Origin: Nitrincola schmidtii
GTDB lineage: Bacteria; Pseudomonadota; Gammaproteobacteria; Pseudomonadales; Balneatricaceae
Assembly: GCF_008973715.1 (NCBI RefSeq)
Contig: NZ_WBOL01000008.1
Location: forward strand, 1 to 64,000
Length of the DNA stretch: 64,000 bases
Direction: 5' to 3'
The position numbers and the translations under genes were made by a program. The notes under the pieces are model-generated. The model worked only from the letters and a program-made list of their open reading frames with translations, did not search any database and had not been told where the DNA came from. Shown one piece after another: positions 9,152 to 19,177 of the stretch (positions are counted from its first letter, which is position 1; each line of letters begins with the position of its first letter).

Positions 9152-11752
9152 TTACGCAGCTCCTTCTAAGAAGTCTTGAGCGAAGCGTTGGAGGACGCCG
9201 CCAGCGTTGTAGACATTCAACTCAGCAGCGGTATCCAAGCGGCATACCATTGGCACTTTGACTTGTTCACCATTTTGACGGTTGATGACCAACGTCATGG
9301 TACCGCGTGGTGACAATTTGCCTTCAACGTCGTACGTCTCAGTTCCGTCAAGACCTAGAGTCTTGCGGGTAGTGCCAGGCTCGAACTGCAAAGGTAATAC
9401 ACCCATACCGATTAGGTTGGTACGGTGGATACGCTCAAAACCTTCAGCAGCGATGACTTCAACACCTGCTAGACGAACACCTTTCGCTGCCCAGTCACGT
9501 GATGAGCCCTGACCATAGTCAGCGCCAGCAACGATAATCAGTGGCTGTTTGCGGTTCATGTAGGTTTCAATCGCTTCCCACATGCGCATCACTTGACCTT
9601 CTGGCTCAACGCGCGCTAAAGAACCTTGCTTCACTTGACCATCCACTACGGCCATTTCATTGACCAGTTTAGGGTTAGCGAAGGTAGCACGCTGAGCGGT
9701 TAGATGGTCACCACGGTGAGTTGCGTAGGAGTTAAAGTCTTCTTCTGGAAGACCCATCTTATGCAGATACTCGCCCGCAGCACTGTCCATCATGATCGCG
9801 TTTGAAGGCGACAAGTGATCCGTGGTGATGTTGTCAGGAAGAATCGCCAGTGGACGCATACCTTTCATGGTACGCTCGCCTGCCAATGCACCTTCCCAGT
9901 ATGGAGGACGACGGATGTAAGTCGACATTGGACGCCAATCGTAAAGTGGGCTCTTAGCTTCTTCACCACGATCCAGATCAAACATCGGAATGTAGATCTC
10001 TTTGAACTGCTCTGGCTTCACGCTAGACGCTACAATCGCATCGATCTCTTCATCACTTGGCCACAGATCTTTCAGTGTAATTGGGTTACCGTTTTTGTCA
10101 GTTCCAAGAACATCTTTTTCGATATCAAAGCGAATGGTACCGGCAATCGCATAGGCAACCACTAAAGGTGGTGATGCTAAGAATGCCTGTTTCGCATAAG
10201 GATGGATACGACCATCAAAGTTACGGTTACCTGATAGCACAGCAGTTGCATACAGATCGCGATCGATGATCTCTTGCTGAATCACGGGATCGAGCGCACC
10301 TGACATACCGTTACAAGTGGTGCAGGCATAGGCAACGATACCAAAGCCCAGTTTTTCTAGCTCAGATAGTAGACCCGCTTCTTCCAAGTAAAGACGGGCC
10401 ACTTTAGAACCCGGAGCGAAGGACGATTTAACCCAAGGCTTACGAATCAAGCCTAGCTCATTCGCCTTCTTAGCCAACAAACCTGCAGCAACCACGTTAC
10501 GTGGGTTAGAGGTGTTGGTGCAAGAAGTAATCGCCGCAATAATGACGGCACCATCGGGCATTAAGCCTTCGGCTTCTTGAGCACGTGCAGCGTCTAGATT
10601 GCCGGCAATGCCTTTTGCAGCTAAGTCACTGGTGGCAACACGCGCATGCGGGTTAGAAGGACCTGCCATGGTGCGAGTGACGCTAGACAGGTCAAACTTC
10701 AACAAACGTGGGTATTCTGCTTTAACGAGGCTATCTGCCCATAAGCCAGTGGTTTTAGCATAGTTTTCAACTAACTCAACCTGTTCTGGCTCACGACCGG
10801 TGAGCTTCAAGTAGTCGATGGTTTGTTCATCGATATAGAACATCGCTGCCGTGGCACCATATTCGGGTGTCATGTTTGAGATGGTCGCGCGGTCACCGAT
10901 AGAAAGACTGGCTGAACCTTCGCCAAAGAACTCTAGGTAAGCACCGACAACACGTTCTTTACGCAGGAATTCAGTCAATGCAAGTACGATATCGGTTGCG
11001 GTGATGCCAGGTTGACGCTTACCAACCAGTTCTACACCGACAATGTCCGGTAAGCGCATCATGGATGGCAAACCTAACATCACCGTTTCTGCTTCCAGAC
11101 CACCCACACCTATCGCGATAACGCCAAGGGCATCCACGTGTGGTGTGTGAGAGTCAGTACCAACACAGGTATCAGGGAACGCCACACCGTCACGCGCCTG
11201 AATCACTGGAGACATTTTCTCCAAGTTGATCTGGTGCATGATACCGTTACCGGCTGGAATCACATCAACGTTTTTGAAGGCGGTTTTGGTCCACTCGATA
11301 AAGTGGAAACGGTCTTCATTACGACGGTCTTCAATCGCACGGTTTTTCTCAAATGCATCGGGATCGAAGCCTGCTGCTTCAACGGCAAGAGAGTGGTCAA
11401 CAATCAGCTGAGTAGGCACGACAGGATTGACCTTAGCTGGATCACCGCCCTTCTCTGCAATCGCATCACGAAGGCCTGCCAAATCAACTAATGCTGTTTG
11501 ACCAAGGATATCGTGACACACAACGCGAGCTGGGTACCAAGGAAAATCTAATTCTTGCTTGCGCTCAATTAACTGCTTCAAAGAAGCCGTTAAATCTTCA
11601 GGCTCACAACGACGCACTAACTGTTCAGCCAATACACGAGAGGTGTAAGGCAGGGTTTCGTAGGAACCCGGTTGGATCGCTTCAATAGCGGCACGGGTAT
11701 CGTAATAATCTAGCTTCGTGCCTGGAAGCGGTTTGCGGTATTCTGTATTCAT
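9152..11752 (-). CDS. acnD: AcnD, Fe/S-dependent 2-methylisocitrate dehydratase
   Basis: An 866-residue aconitase-family enzyme that dehydrates 2-methylcitrate in the methylcitrate cycle, together with PrpF. The [4Fe-4S] ligands sit in SCTNTSNP and CTTCNG; the substrate-binding TCVGTDSHTPHVDALG and the C-terminal swivel-domain motif YGQGSSRDWAAKG are present. The start MNTEYRKPLPGT and length fit the AcnD branch rather than AcnA (about 890). It lies between prpC (100-base gap) and prpF. This organism therefore uses the AcnD-PrpF variant in place of PrpD. Confidence 0.96.
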   Translation of the reverse strand: MNTEYRKPLPGTKLDYYDTRAAIEAIQPGSYETLPYTSRVLAEQLVRRCEPEDLTASLKQLIERKQELDFPWYPARVVCHDILGQTALVDLAGLRDAIAEKGGDPAKVNPVVPTQLIVDHSLAVEAAGFDPDAFEKNRAIEDRRNEDRFHFIEWTKTAFKNVDVIPAGNGIMHQINLEKMSPVIQARDGVAFPDTCVGTDSHTPHVDALGVIAIGVGGLEAETVMLGLPSMMRLPDIVGVELVGKRQPGITATDIVLALTEFLRKERVVGAYLEFFGEGSASLSIGDRATISNMTPEYGATAAMFYIDEQTIDYLKLTGREPEQVELVENYAKTTGLWADSLVKAEYPRLLKFDLSSVTRTMAGPSNPHARVATSDLAAKGIAGNLDAARAQEAEGLMPDGAVIIAAITSCTNTSNPRNVVAAGLLAKKANELGLIRKPWVKSSFAPGSKVARLYLEEAGLLSELEKLGFGIVAYACTTCNGMSGALDPVIQQEIIDRDLYATAVLSGNRNFDGRIHPYAKQAFLASPPLVVAYAIAGTIRFDIEKDVLGTDKNGNPITLKDLWPSDEEIDAIVASSVKPEQFKEIYIPMFDLDRGEEAKSPLYDWRPMSTYIRRPPYWEGALAGERTMKGMRPLAILPDNITTDHLSPSNAIMMDSAAGEYLHKMGLPEEDFNSYATHRGDHLTAQRATFANPKLVNEMAVVDGQVKQGSLARVEPEGQVMRMWEAIETYMNRKQPLIIVAGADYGQGSSRDWAAKGVRLAGVEVIAAEGFERIHRTNLIGMGVLPLQFEPGTTRKTLGLDGTETYDVEGKLSPRGTMTLVINRQNGEQVKVPMVCRLDTAAELNVYNAGGVLQRFAQDFLEGAA

Positions 11753-11852
11753 TATGGCTCACCATTAACAAGGTTGGCTGCTTAACTTAAGTAGAGCAAA
11801 TCAGTGAGTGCTCAGCCATTAACAACTGAAACTGAACACTCTCAGTATAGGA

Positions 11853-13007
11853 TTAACTGCGCTCAGCGATTGGCGGCGTTGGACGACATTCTTCACCGAC
11901 ATAGTTCGCACTTGGACGAATGATCTTGCCATCGATACGCTGCTCTATCACGTGAGCACTCCAACCCGATGTGCGCGAAATCACGAACAAGGGTGTGAAC
12001 ATATCGGTAGGTACACCCATCATGTGATAGCTAACAGCTGAGAACCAATCAAGGTTCGGGAACATCTTTTTAAGATCCCACATCACAGACTCTAAGCGTT
12101 CAGCGATATCGTACATCTTGGTGTTACCCTGCTCTTCTGACAGTTGCTTTGCAACACGCTTAATCACTTCATTACGTGGATCAGACACGGTGTAAACAGG
12201 GTGACCAAAACCAATGATCACTTCTTTACGACCGACACGCTCGCGAATATCCGCTTCCGCTTGATCTGGGTCGTCATAACGTTTCTGAATTTCGAAAGCT
12301 TCTTCGTTCGCACCGCCGTGTTTTGGACCACGCAGTGCGCCAATGGCACCCGCGATGCAGCTGTGGAAATCAGAACCTGTCCCTGCAATGACTCGACTGG
12401 TGAAGGTAGAGGCATTGAACTCATGCTCAGCATAGAGAATCAATGAGGTGTGCATTGCACGAACCCAAGACTCACGTGGTTTTTCACCATGCAACAGGTG
12501 CAGGAAGTGGCCCCCAATAGAATCATCATCGGTTTCCAAGTCAATACGCTTACCGTTATAAGCATAGTGATACCAGTAAAGTAGCATGGAACCCTGACAC
12601 GCCATCAGCTTGTCAGCAATATCACGCGAACCTGGATGGTTGTGATCATCTTTCTCTGGTTTTACACAACCCAGTACCGAAACACCCGTACGCATGACAT
12701 CCATCGGATGTGCGGATGGTGGTAGCTGCTCCAGTGCCGTTTTAACCGCTGCGGGTAAACCGCGCAATGATTTCAGCTTAGTTTTATAAGCATTCAGTTC
12801 TGCTTGGTTTGGCAACTTGCCATGAACCAGCAGATAAGCAACTTCTTCAAACTCGCAAGATTCAGCAAGATCAAGGATGTTGTAACCACGGTAGTGAAGT
12901 TCGTTACCATTACGACCAACGGTACACAAAGCCGTGTTACCCGCAGCGGTGCCAGACAGGGCCACTGATTTCTTCGGCTTAGGCAGCGTGGAATTATTCT
13001 CGGACAT
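11853..13007 (-). CDS. prpC: 2-Methylcitrate synthase
   Basis: A 384-residue citrate-synthase-fold enzyme that condenses propionyl-CoA with oxaloacetate to 2-methylcitrate. [10 protein letters not shown] holds one conserved histidine and [13 protein letters not shown] another; the start [33 protein letters not shown] is the PrpC signature, and the length is shorter than housekeeping citrate synthase (about 430). GAGGAG is placed well before the ATG. It follows prpB by 22 bases, so the two are co-transcribed. Confidence 0.97.
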   Translation of the reverse strand: MSENNSTLPKPKKSVALSGTAAGNTALCTVGRNGNELHYRGYNILDLAESCEFEEVAYLLVHGKLPNQAELNAYKTKLKSLRGLPAAVKTALEQLPPSAHPMDVMRTGVSVLGCVKPEKDDHNHPGSRDIADKLMACQGSMLLYWYHYAYNGKRIDLETDDDSIGGHFLHLLHGEKPRESWVRAMHTSLILYAEHEFNASTFTSRVIAGTGSDFHSCIAGAIGALRGPKHGGANEEAFEIQKRYDDPDQAEADIRERVGRKEVIIGFGHPVYTVSDPRNEVIKRVAKQLSEEQGNTKMYDIAERLESVMWDLKKMFPNLDWFSAVSYHMMGVPTDMFTPLFVISRTSGWSAHVIEQRIDGKIIRPSANYVGEECRPTPPIAERS

Positions 13008-13029
13008 GATTGACTCCTCAAAAAACGGG

Positions 13030-13923
13030 TTACTTATTTTTACCTTGAGCGAACAACTGATCTAACTTCTGCTCGAAATCGTGGTAGTTCAAGAAATCAT
13101 AAAGTTCCATACGGGTCTGCATGGTGTCCACAACCGCTTTCTGATCGCCATCATCCAGTAGATGCTGGAAAACATTCAATGCGGCTTTGTTTGCGGCGCG
13201 GAAAGCAGACAGCGGGTAAAGCACCATGGAAGCACCGTTCTCAGCTAACTCAGCTTTATTGAACAAAGGCGTCGCACCAAACTCAGTGATATTTGCCAAG
13301 AGGTGAGCACCGTCGATGCCATCTGCAAAGGCTTTGTAGTCTTCTAACGTGTGAACCGCTTCAGCGAAGATACCGTCAGCACCGGCTTCTAAGCAGGCTT
13401 GAGCACGCTCAACGGCGGCATTCAACCCTTCCATTTGGAAAGCATCGGTACGCGCAATAATGAAGAAGTCATCATCGGTTTTAGCATCAACCGCTGCCTT
13501 AACACGATCTACCATTTCTTGAAGAGAAACGATTTCCTTGTTTGGACGGTGACCGCAACGCTTTTGCTGCACCTGATCTTCTAGGTGAACGGCCGCTGCG
13601 CCCGCTTTAATCATCTCTTTGACCGCACGCGCCATATTGAAAGCGCCGCCCCAGCCAGTATCAATATCAACCAGTAAAGGAGTTTCAACCGCGCTAGTGA
13701 TACGGCGAACATCTTCCAGAACATCATTCATGCTGGTCATACCTAAATCAGGTAGTCCATAAGATGCATTCGCTACACCACCACCAGAGAGGTAAATTGC
13801 TTGATGACCTACACGGGTCGCCATCATCGCGTGGTAAGCATTGATGGTGCCGACAATTTGTAACGGATTATTTTCTTGCAGGGCTTTACGAAAACGTGCG
13901 CCGGCAGTCAATTGATTAGCCAT
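13030..13923 (-). CDS. prpB: 2-Methylisocitrate lyase
   Basis: A 297-residue (beta/alpha)8 enzyme of the isocitrate lyase superfamily that cleaves 2-methylisocitrate into pyruvate and succinate, the last step of the methylcitrate cycle. The catalytic loop [10 protein letters not shown], the Mg-binding DIDTGWGG and HLEDQ are visible. Length matches PrpB (about 296). The start overlaps the end of the regulator gene by eight bases, with AAGGGG inside that gene as ribosome site, so translation of the two is coupled. Confidence 0.97.
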   Translation of the reverse strand: MANQLTAGARFRKALQENNPLQIVGTINAYHAMMATRVGHQAIYLSGGGVANASYGLPDLGMTSMNDVLEDVRRITSAVETPLLVDIDTGWGGAFNMARAVKEMIKAGAAAVHLEDQVQQKRCGHRPNKEIVSLQEMVDRVKAAVDAKTDDDFFIIARTDAFQMEGLNAAVERAQACLEAGADGIFAEAVHTLEDYKAFADGIDGAHLLANITEFGATPLFNKAELAENGASMVLYPLSAFRAANKAALNVFQHLLDDGDQKAVVDTMQTRMELYDFLNYHDFEQKLDQLFAQGKNK

Positions 13924-14629
13924 TTTTTTCCCCTTTGGTTTCAGACTTTTGGTTCAGCTTATTTTCAATGTTACGACGTGCCGCACTAATATGACGGCGC
14001 ATCAGTAACTCAGCCAGTTCTGGATCACGCGCTTCAATTGCATCGATAATTTGTCGATGTTCTTTGAGTGCACGCTTTGGACGGGAGCTGGAAACACTGA
14101 ATTGATAACGGTACATGCGTACCAAGTGATAGAGGTCAGCACCAAGCAACTCAAGCAACTTGGAATTTTTACTGCCCTGTACAATGCGATAGTGAAAATC
14201 GAGGTCACCTTCTTTCTGGAAGTATGAGCTCCATTCCTCTTCTTCAACGGATTGCTCATGTAGATCCAATAGAGCTTTAAGAGAAGCGATCTCTTTGTCG
14301 CTCATATTGTCAGCAGCGAGGCGACACGCCATGCCCTCAAGTGCTTCACGCACATGATAGATCTCGATCAACTCTTGCGCTGACAACTTGACAACACGTG
14401 CACCGACATGAGCTTTGCGTTCAATTAGGCGTAAACCTTCGAGACGGCGGATCGCCTCTCGTAAAGGACCACGACTAATGCCATACATACGAGCAAGCTC
14501 TGGCTCACTAATTTTATAACCTGCTGGTAATTCGCCTTTAACAATCGCCGTCACAATTTGTTGACACACTCGGTCAGCAAGGGTGCGAGTGATCGGCTCG
14601 AGAGGCAGAATATTATTTTTGTCTGACAT
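13916..14629 (-). CDS. GntR-family (FCD type) regulator of the methylcitrate operon
   Basis: A 237-residue regulator. The winged helix-turn-helix (about 15-80; [32 protein letters not shown]) is followed by an all-helical FCD ligand domain (about 90-225) with the metal-binding type D...H pattern ([30 protein letters not shown]). It is the first gene of the prp operon and overlaps prpB, so it very probably represses this operon and senses a cycle intermediate such as 2-methylcitrate. It replaces the sigma-54-type PrpR of enterics. Palindromes typical of FCD-GntR binding lie in its promoter (14644-14655, 14718-14732). Confidence 0.92.
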   Translation of the reverse strand: MSDKNNILPLEPITRTLADRVCQQIVTAIVKGELPAGYKISEPELARMYGISRGPLREAIRRLEGLRLIERKAHVGARVVKLSAQELIEIYHVREALEGMACRLAADNMSDKEIASLKALLDLHEQSVEEEEWSSYFQKEGDLDFHYRIVQGSKNSKLLELLGADLYHLVRMYRYQFSVSSSRPKRALKEHRQIIDAIEARDPELAELLMRRHISAARRNIENKLNQKSETKGEKNG

Positions 14630-14643
14630 GTTTCGCCTTTAAG

Positions 14644-14655
14644 ATTGTCGACAAT
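14644..14655. promoter_or_regulatory. Palindromic operator ATTGTCGACAAT before the prp operon
   Basis: A perfect 12-bp palindrome 15 bases upstream of the GntR gene start, just downstream of a possible promoter on the minus strand (TTGACG, 17 bases, TAAGGT). FCD-type GntR proteins bind short palindromes of this shape. The same core TTGTCGACAA occurs upstream of acnB (26581-26590). Confidence 0.65.
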
Positions 14656-14717
14656 ATTTATAGAAACCAACCTTACATAGCCAAAAAGACCGCGTCAACA
14701 GAGATTTCTGCAAAATA

Positions 14718-14732
14718 TGTCTACACTAGACA
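14718..14732. promoter_or_regulatory. Second palindrome TGTCTA-cac-TAGACA upstream of the prp operon
   Basis: Perfect 6-bp arms with a 3-base spacer, about 70 bases upstream of the first palindrome and upstream of the likely -35 element. It shares the TGTC...GACA outer bases with the nearer site and could be a second binding site for the same regulator; this is an inference. Confidence 0.4.
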
Positions 14733-14756
14733 AAAGTATAGCGATTTTGAGAGAGT

Positions 14757-15617
14757 TTAGATTGTCAGAAAACGTTGCATCTCTTGATTCATCAATCGAG
14801 CAATTTGCCGGGGCTTTTGAAAGGGCAAGGAGTGATCGGTACCTTGTACTAAAAAGTAGTGCCAATTTGGTAAAGTCGTCGCCAGTTCGGCATGTAATTG
14901 ATGCATTAACTCAACACTTTGCCCACCAATGAAACTAGAAACATCACCTTGCGCTGCAATTAAGGCATTGCGATCCAGTGTTTTGATACCCTGACTCACC
15001 GCATCTAAGGCATAGGCAAAACCTAACGGGCGATAGGCGAGACGACTAACAGCCGTTTGATCGGCCTGCTCAGTGGTTTTGCGGTTTGGGGAGATGGTAT
15101 TCAGAAACTGACGAACGCCCGTGTCGACATCTTCACTTCGAAGCAATTGCGCAGCTTCACTGTACTTTTCTCGAAGCAGAATCGTTTCTTCCATACAAGT
15201 GCGATCCAACAGGGCTGATTCCAGTAAAAACTGCTTACCGACCCGATCACCTTGCTGCTGTTTATAAAGCATACTCACTAAACCACCTAAGGAGTATCCG
15301 CCCAAGTCGAAATGATCCCAACCAAGATGATTTACTAAAGCATGAAGATCAGCCACCAACATCTGCAAGGTAAAAGGGTGTTCTTGCTGATCGGGGTAAA
15401 CACTCTCACCCGCTCCACGCTGATCAATGACTAAAATTTGCGACCAGTGCTGTAAAAAAGCCAACAACATCTCCCAAGTATCTCGACCCGCAACACCCGC
15501 ACCATGAACTAATACTAAACGCCGCTGAGGCATATCCTCTCGACGGTAAAGGCGATATCTCAAATGCTGATCAGCCAAAAAAAACGTTTCAGTTTGGCAG
15601 CTAAACGGGTGCTTCAT
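14757..15617 (-). CDS. Alpha/beta-fold hydrolase
   Basis: A 286-residue serine hydrolase. The oxyanion region VLVHGAGVAGRDTWE, nucleophile elbow GYSLGG (Ser near 114) and C-terminal histidine in GTDHSLPF give a plausible catalytic triad, and DQRGAGESVYP is the usual loop after strand 5. No signal peptide, so cytosolic. Substrate unknown. It lies upstream of the prp operon on the same strand with 127 bases between, which hold the prp promoter, and is divergent from pabB, so it is probably a separate transcript. Confidence 0.85.
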   Translation of the reverse strand: MKHPFSCQTETFFLADQHLRYRLYRREDMPQRRLVLVHGAGVAGRDTWEMLLAFLQHWSQILVIDQRGAGESVYPDQQEHPFTLQMLVADLHALVNHLGWDHFDLGGYSLGGLVSMLYKQQQGDRVGKQFLLESALLDRTCMEETILLREKYSEAAQLLRSEDVDTGVRQFLNTISPNRKTTEQADQTAVSRLAYRPLGFAYALDAVSQGIKTLDRNALIAAQGDVSSFIGGQSVELMHQLHAELATTLPNWHYFLVQGTDHSLPFQKPRQIARLMNQEMQRFLTI

Positions 15618-15720
15618 ATAACCTTAATATCCATGCAATGGGTTTCTTTATTTTCCTAACGTCGCAGATAGGCTCGCCAGTGATTCATCAGATAGGTAGA
15701 ATCTGTGCTTTTCTATACTG

Positions 15721-17112
15721 GTGTCGACAGTGATCAGTCATTATCCTCTACCCTACCCTCTAAATGCCAGCCAGGTATTTGCACAACTGCGACCTTTAGG
15801 TCAGGCAGTTATTTTAGATAGCTGCTACCCGCAGAGTCAGTTTGGGCGATATGACATTATTACGGCCGCACCGGTTAAAACAGCCCGACTAACGCAACAG
15901 GGTTTAGAATATCGTGAACTGAATGGTACTTGGCAGTCAGTTCAACAAGAGCCTTTTTCGCTCCTTCAAGAATGGCTTGAGACGCTTTCTCCGATTGCAT
16001 CAAAGCCGCCATTTAATGGAGGTCTGATCGGCTACTTTAGCTACGATCTTGGCAGACATCTTGAGCGCTTACCGAATCAGGCAATTGCTGATATAAATCT
16101 GCCAGATTTTTATGTGGGCTTATATTTGCAAGCCGTGGTCATTGACCATCATGCCAAGCAAAGCTGGCTTGTGGTGCATGAAACCGCCAATCAGATCACT
16201 GTTAAACAGTTTCAACAGCGATTAGAGACAGTAGCTGACACCGGTAAAGAAACTTCATTTCATTTACTGAACGCATTTACCAGCAATGTCAGTGAAACTG
16301 ATTATCAACAGGCGCTTGATCGAATCCACCACTATATTGAAGCTGGGGATTGTTACCAAATCAATTTTGCCCAACGCTTCACTGCTTCATACCAAGGCGA
16401 TCCATGGCAAGCCTGGCAATTGCTCAAGGAATCCGCCCCAACACCTTTTGCCGCTTTTATAGATCTGGACAATGATGCCGTTCTGTCATTATCACCCGAA
16501 CGTTTTTTATTTTGTGATACCGATGGACAGGTTGAAACACGTCCGATAAAAGGTACTCGACCAAGAGGCATAGATTCAAGCGGCGACCATGCTAACGCAA
16601 AAGAACTGCTTACCTCTGAAAAAGATCGCGCTGAAAATGTCATGATTGTGGATCTATTACGCAACGATCTAAGCAAGGTCTGCCAACCCGGTAGTGTGAA
16701 AGTACCTGAATTATTCAAACTGGAAAGCTACCCTAATGTTCACCATTTGGTGAGTAGCGTGGCTGGAAAACTAGAAGACAACAAGCATCCGCTTGATTTA
16801 CTTCGTGCTTGTTTCCCAGGCGGATCTATTACCGGCGCCCCCAAAATTCGCGCTATGGAAATTATAGATGAGTTAGAGCCGCATCGGCGATCCGTCTATT
16901 GTGGGTCTATCGCTTATGTCAGCGCTTGCGGACAGATGGATAGCAGCATCACTATCCGAACATTAGTGTGCCATCAACAACAGATCCATTGCTGGGCTGG
17001 TGGTGGCATTGTCGCTGATTCAAACACTGAAGCAGAATATGCCGAAACCTACAGTAAGGTGAACAACCTACTTACTCGACTCGAAAAAACCATTAAAACA
17101 ACTGATATATAA
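15721..17112 (+). CDS. pabB: Aminodeoxychorismate synthase component I
   Basis: A 463-residue chorismate-binding enzyme that adds ammonia to chorismate to give 4-amino-4-deoxychorismate for folate synthesis, with a glutaminase partner (PabA/TrpG) not encoded in this window. The motifs PIKGTRPRG, SEKDRAENVMIVDLLRNDL, FPGGSITGAPKIRAMEIIDELE and YCGSIAY are those of the TrpE/PabB family; the PIKGT form of the first motif favours PabB over TrpE. The only start that preserves the N-terminal domain is a GTG with no visible ribosome site and a TATACT hexamer five bases ahead, so the start is uncertain. Single gene divergent from the hydrolase. Confidence 0.92.
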   Translation: MSTVISHYPLPYPLNASQVFAQLRPLGQAVILDSCYPQSQFGRYDIITAAPVKTARLTQQGLEYRELNGTWQSVQQEPFSLLQEWLETLSPIASKPPFNGGLIGYFSYDLGRHLERLPNQAIADINLPDFYVGLYLQAVVIDHHAKQSWLVVHETANQITVKQFQQRLETVADTGKETSFHLLNAFTSNVSETDYQQALDRIHHYIEAGDCYQINFAQRFTASYQGDPWQAWQLLKESAPTPFAAFIDLDNDAVLSLSPERFLFCDTDGQVETRPIKGTRPRGIDSSGDHANAKELLTSEKDRAENVMIVDLLRNDLSKVCQPGSVKVPELFKLESYPNVHHLVSSVAGKLEDNKHPLDLLRACFPGGSITGAPKIRAMEIIDELEPHRRSVYCGSIAYVSACGQMDSSITIRTLVCHQQQIHCWAGGGIVADSNTEAEYAETYSKVNNLLTRLEKTIKTTDI

Positions 17113-17134
17113 TAACTTTCTTATGCTTTACTTT

Positions 17135-17162
17135 TTGACATCTAGTTAATACAGGCTAAGAT
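17135..17162 (+). promoter_or_regulatory. Sigma-70-like promoter of the chemoreceptor gene
   Basis: TTGACA, 16 bases, TAAGAT, placed about 105 bases before the chemoreceptor ATG. A strong -35 match and acceptable -10. No flagellar sigma-28-type site was seen. Confidence 0.5.
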
Positions 17163-17267
17163 AATTTGTATAAAATAATAATGTTAATCCATACCCTTCA
17201 ATAGCAAGAATAACACGGAAGGTAGTTTGGCAGAGGTTTGCCGGTAAACTTTACTAGAGGCCTCACC

Positions 17268-19133
17268 ATGAAGCTCACATTTCAATCCAAACTACTGATT
17301 TCAGTTTTGCTGCTTCTTCTCATTGCATTAGTTTCGCTTAGTTCTATTGCTTACAGACTTCTCAACACTGAAGTTTCCCAAGCAGTTCGAAGCGAAATCA
17401 ACAATACGTTACGCAATGCAGAAACCTATGCCTCTGGCTGGCTAGAAGCCAAATCCGATCTTATTTCAAGTTTAAGTCGACAACTACCCACCGATCGAAT
17501 CGAAGCAGAAGACTTATTAACCTATGTCCGTGATGCTGGACATTTTGATCTTGTCTATGTCGGTACGGCCAGTGGAGCTATGTGGCAATCACAACCTGCG
17601 GCCAACCTACCTTCGGATTATGATCCAAGAACCAGACCCTGGTACCAACAAGCAAGCCGTGATAATAAGCTTGTTGTGACACCACCCTATGCCGATGCAG
17701 GAACGGGCGACATGATTATTTCATTGGCTGCGCCACTAAGAAATGGTAGTCAAGGCGTTGTTGCCAGTGATATCAGCATCAATGCAATCATCACTGAATT
17801 ACTCAGTATCGAATCGCGCTGGACATCGCAACTTTGGATGCTTGATGGCAGCAATACCATCATTGCACATCCAGATCAGCAACGCATTCAACAGAATGTC
17901 AGTCAATTTCTGCCTAACCTTACTCTGCCCAGAGCACAACAGGTCGTGGAAATCACTTATAACAATGAAGCCTGGCTAATGTCTGCTACCTACATTGAAG
18001 AGGCTGATTGGACCTTTCTCTTACTGGTTAAACGCAGTGATGCAATGGAAGCACTGCAACAACTGACTTGGACGCTTCTCTCGTTAAGTTTATTCATTCT
18101 AATTGTTGCCATTGCCATTCTGTACTTCATGGTTAGTTATCAAACTCGCCCATTGAAACAACTGGCCCTTGCATTGGAAGATGTGTCGCAAGGAGAAGGA
18201 GATTTAACACATCGACTTAAAGCAGATACAGCTGATGAATTTGGTCAGATGAGTATGTCTTTTAACCGTTTTGTGGCACAACTTCAGAGCACTATCAGCG
18301 AGATGATCCGCTTGACTGGAGAAGTGAATCAAGCGGCTGGTCGCAGCTTTGATGATGTGCGCAATACCACAGCACAACTTAGCCAACAACAACATGAGTT
18401 AACTCAACTCGCGGCTGCAGCCCAACAAATGTCCTCCGCAACAGCAGAGATTGCTCAAAATGCTGAGCGAACTGCCGAATTGGCGAGACATGCGTCCGAC
18501 TCAACCCAACAAGGACTGAATGTTGTAAAAAACAATCGTACAGAGACTCTCTCTTTGACCCAGCAAATCGGCCACAGCACCGAAGCAATCGGACAGGTAG
18601 AGCAACATGTACAACGTATTTCTGGAATTTTAGATAATATTCAAAGCATTGCTGAACAAACCAACCTATTAGCATTAAATGCTGCAATAGAAGCAGCAAG
18701 AGCCGGTGATCAAGGCAGAGGGTTTGCTGTGGTGGCAGATGAAGTCAGAACCTTGTCACAACGCAGCCATCAAGCTACCGAAGATATTCGCGGTATGATA
18801 GAAGAGCTTCAAGACTCAACCCATATCGCTGTTAAATTGATGGGACAGAGTCAAGCTCAAGCACAAATTAATGTTGAAAGTGCTGAAAAGGCAGAACAAC
18901 AATTGATGGAAATTGATCAGGCCAGCAGCACCATCAGTGATATGGCAATTCAAATCGCCAGTGCTGTGGAAGAGCAAAATGCAGTGACGACTGAAATTAG
19001 CAGCAATACAGAGCAGATCAAAGTATTAACTGACAACTTGTCTGATCAAACTGAACGAACCAGTCTTAGTGCTGATCAATTACAGCAAATAGCTAAGGCT
19101 TTGTCGCTGTTAGCTGACAGGTTCAAGGTATGA
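17268..19133 (+). CDS. Methyl-accepting chemotaxis protein (dCache sensor)
   Basis: A 621-residue receptor. A first membrane helix (about 8-30), a periplasmic double-Cache-like domain (about 33-270) with the ligand-pocket motif [11 protein letters not shown] and a membrane-proximal module ([12 protein letters not shown]), a second membrane helix (about 270-295), HAMP (about 298-350) and the long cytoplasmic signalling coiled coil with the hairpin tip [34 protein letters not shown]. Family members often sense amino acids or organic acids, but the ligand is not determined. The ATG at 17268 follows AGAGG; a further ten codons of open frame upstream lack a ribosome site. Single gene. Confidence 0.94.
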   Translation: MKLTFQSKLLISVLLLLLIALVSLSSIAYRLLNTEVSQAVRSEINNTLRNAETYASGWLEAKSDLISSLSRQLPTDRIEAEDLLTYVRDAGHFDLVYVGTASGAMWQSQPAANLPSDYDPRTRPWYQQASRDNKLVVTPPYADAGTGDMIISLAAPLRNGSQGVVASDISINAIITELLSIESRWTSQLWMLDGSNTIIAHPDQQRIQQNVSQFLPNLTLPRAQQVVEITYNNEAWLMSATYIEEADWTFLLLVKRSDAMEALQQLTWTLLSLSLFILIVAIAILYFMVSYQTRPLKQLALALEDVSQGEGDLTHRLKADTADEFGQMSMSFNRFVAQLQSTISEMIRLTGEVNQAAGRSFDDVRNTTAQLSQQQHELTQLAAAAQQMSSATAEIAQNAERTAELARHASDSTQQGLNVVKNNRTETLSLTQQIGHSTEAIGQVEQHVQRISGILDNIQSIAEQTNLLALNAAIEAARAGDQGRGFAVVADEVRTLSQRSHQATEDIRGMIEELQDSTHIAVKLMGQSQAQAQINVESAEKAEQQLMEIDQASSTISDMAIQIASAVEEQNAVTTEISSNTEQIKVLTDNLSDQTERTSLSADQLQQIAKALSLLADRFKV

Positions 19134-19141
19134 ACCTGTCA
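19115..19141 (+). other. Perfect 11-bp hairpin over the stop of the chemoreceptor gene
   Basis: TGACAGGTTCA-aggta-TGAACCTGTCA includes the TGA stop codon. There is no T run after it, so it is not a standard intrinsic terminator; it may stabilise the 3' end of the mRNA. The next gene (thrH) is convergent. Confidence 0.55.
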
Positions 19142-19177
19142 TGTTATTGATAAAACCAGGTGTTATGAAGCCAGCTT

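Noticed and set aside
11138-11491. Plus-strand open frame of 117 codons inside acnD
   Set aside because: It is antisense to the strongly conserved aconitase domain and shows no recognisable protein features.
14717-14932. Plus-strand open frame beginning inside the prp promoter
   Set aside because: It is antisense to the 3' end of the alpha/beta hydrolase gene, has no ribosome site, and its start codon is part of the palindrome at 14718-14732.
15722-15729. TGTCGACA at the pabB start as a further GntR operator
   Set aside because: It lacks the flanking TT...AA of the two prp-type sites and is part of the coding sequence; a short 8-base palindrome is expected by chance in this window.
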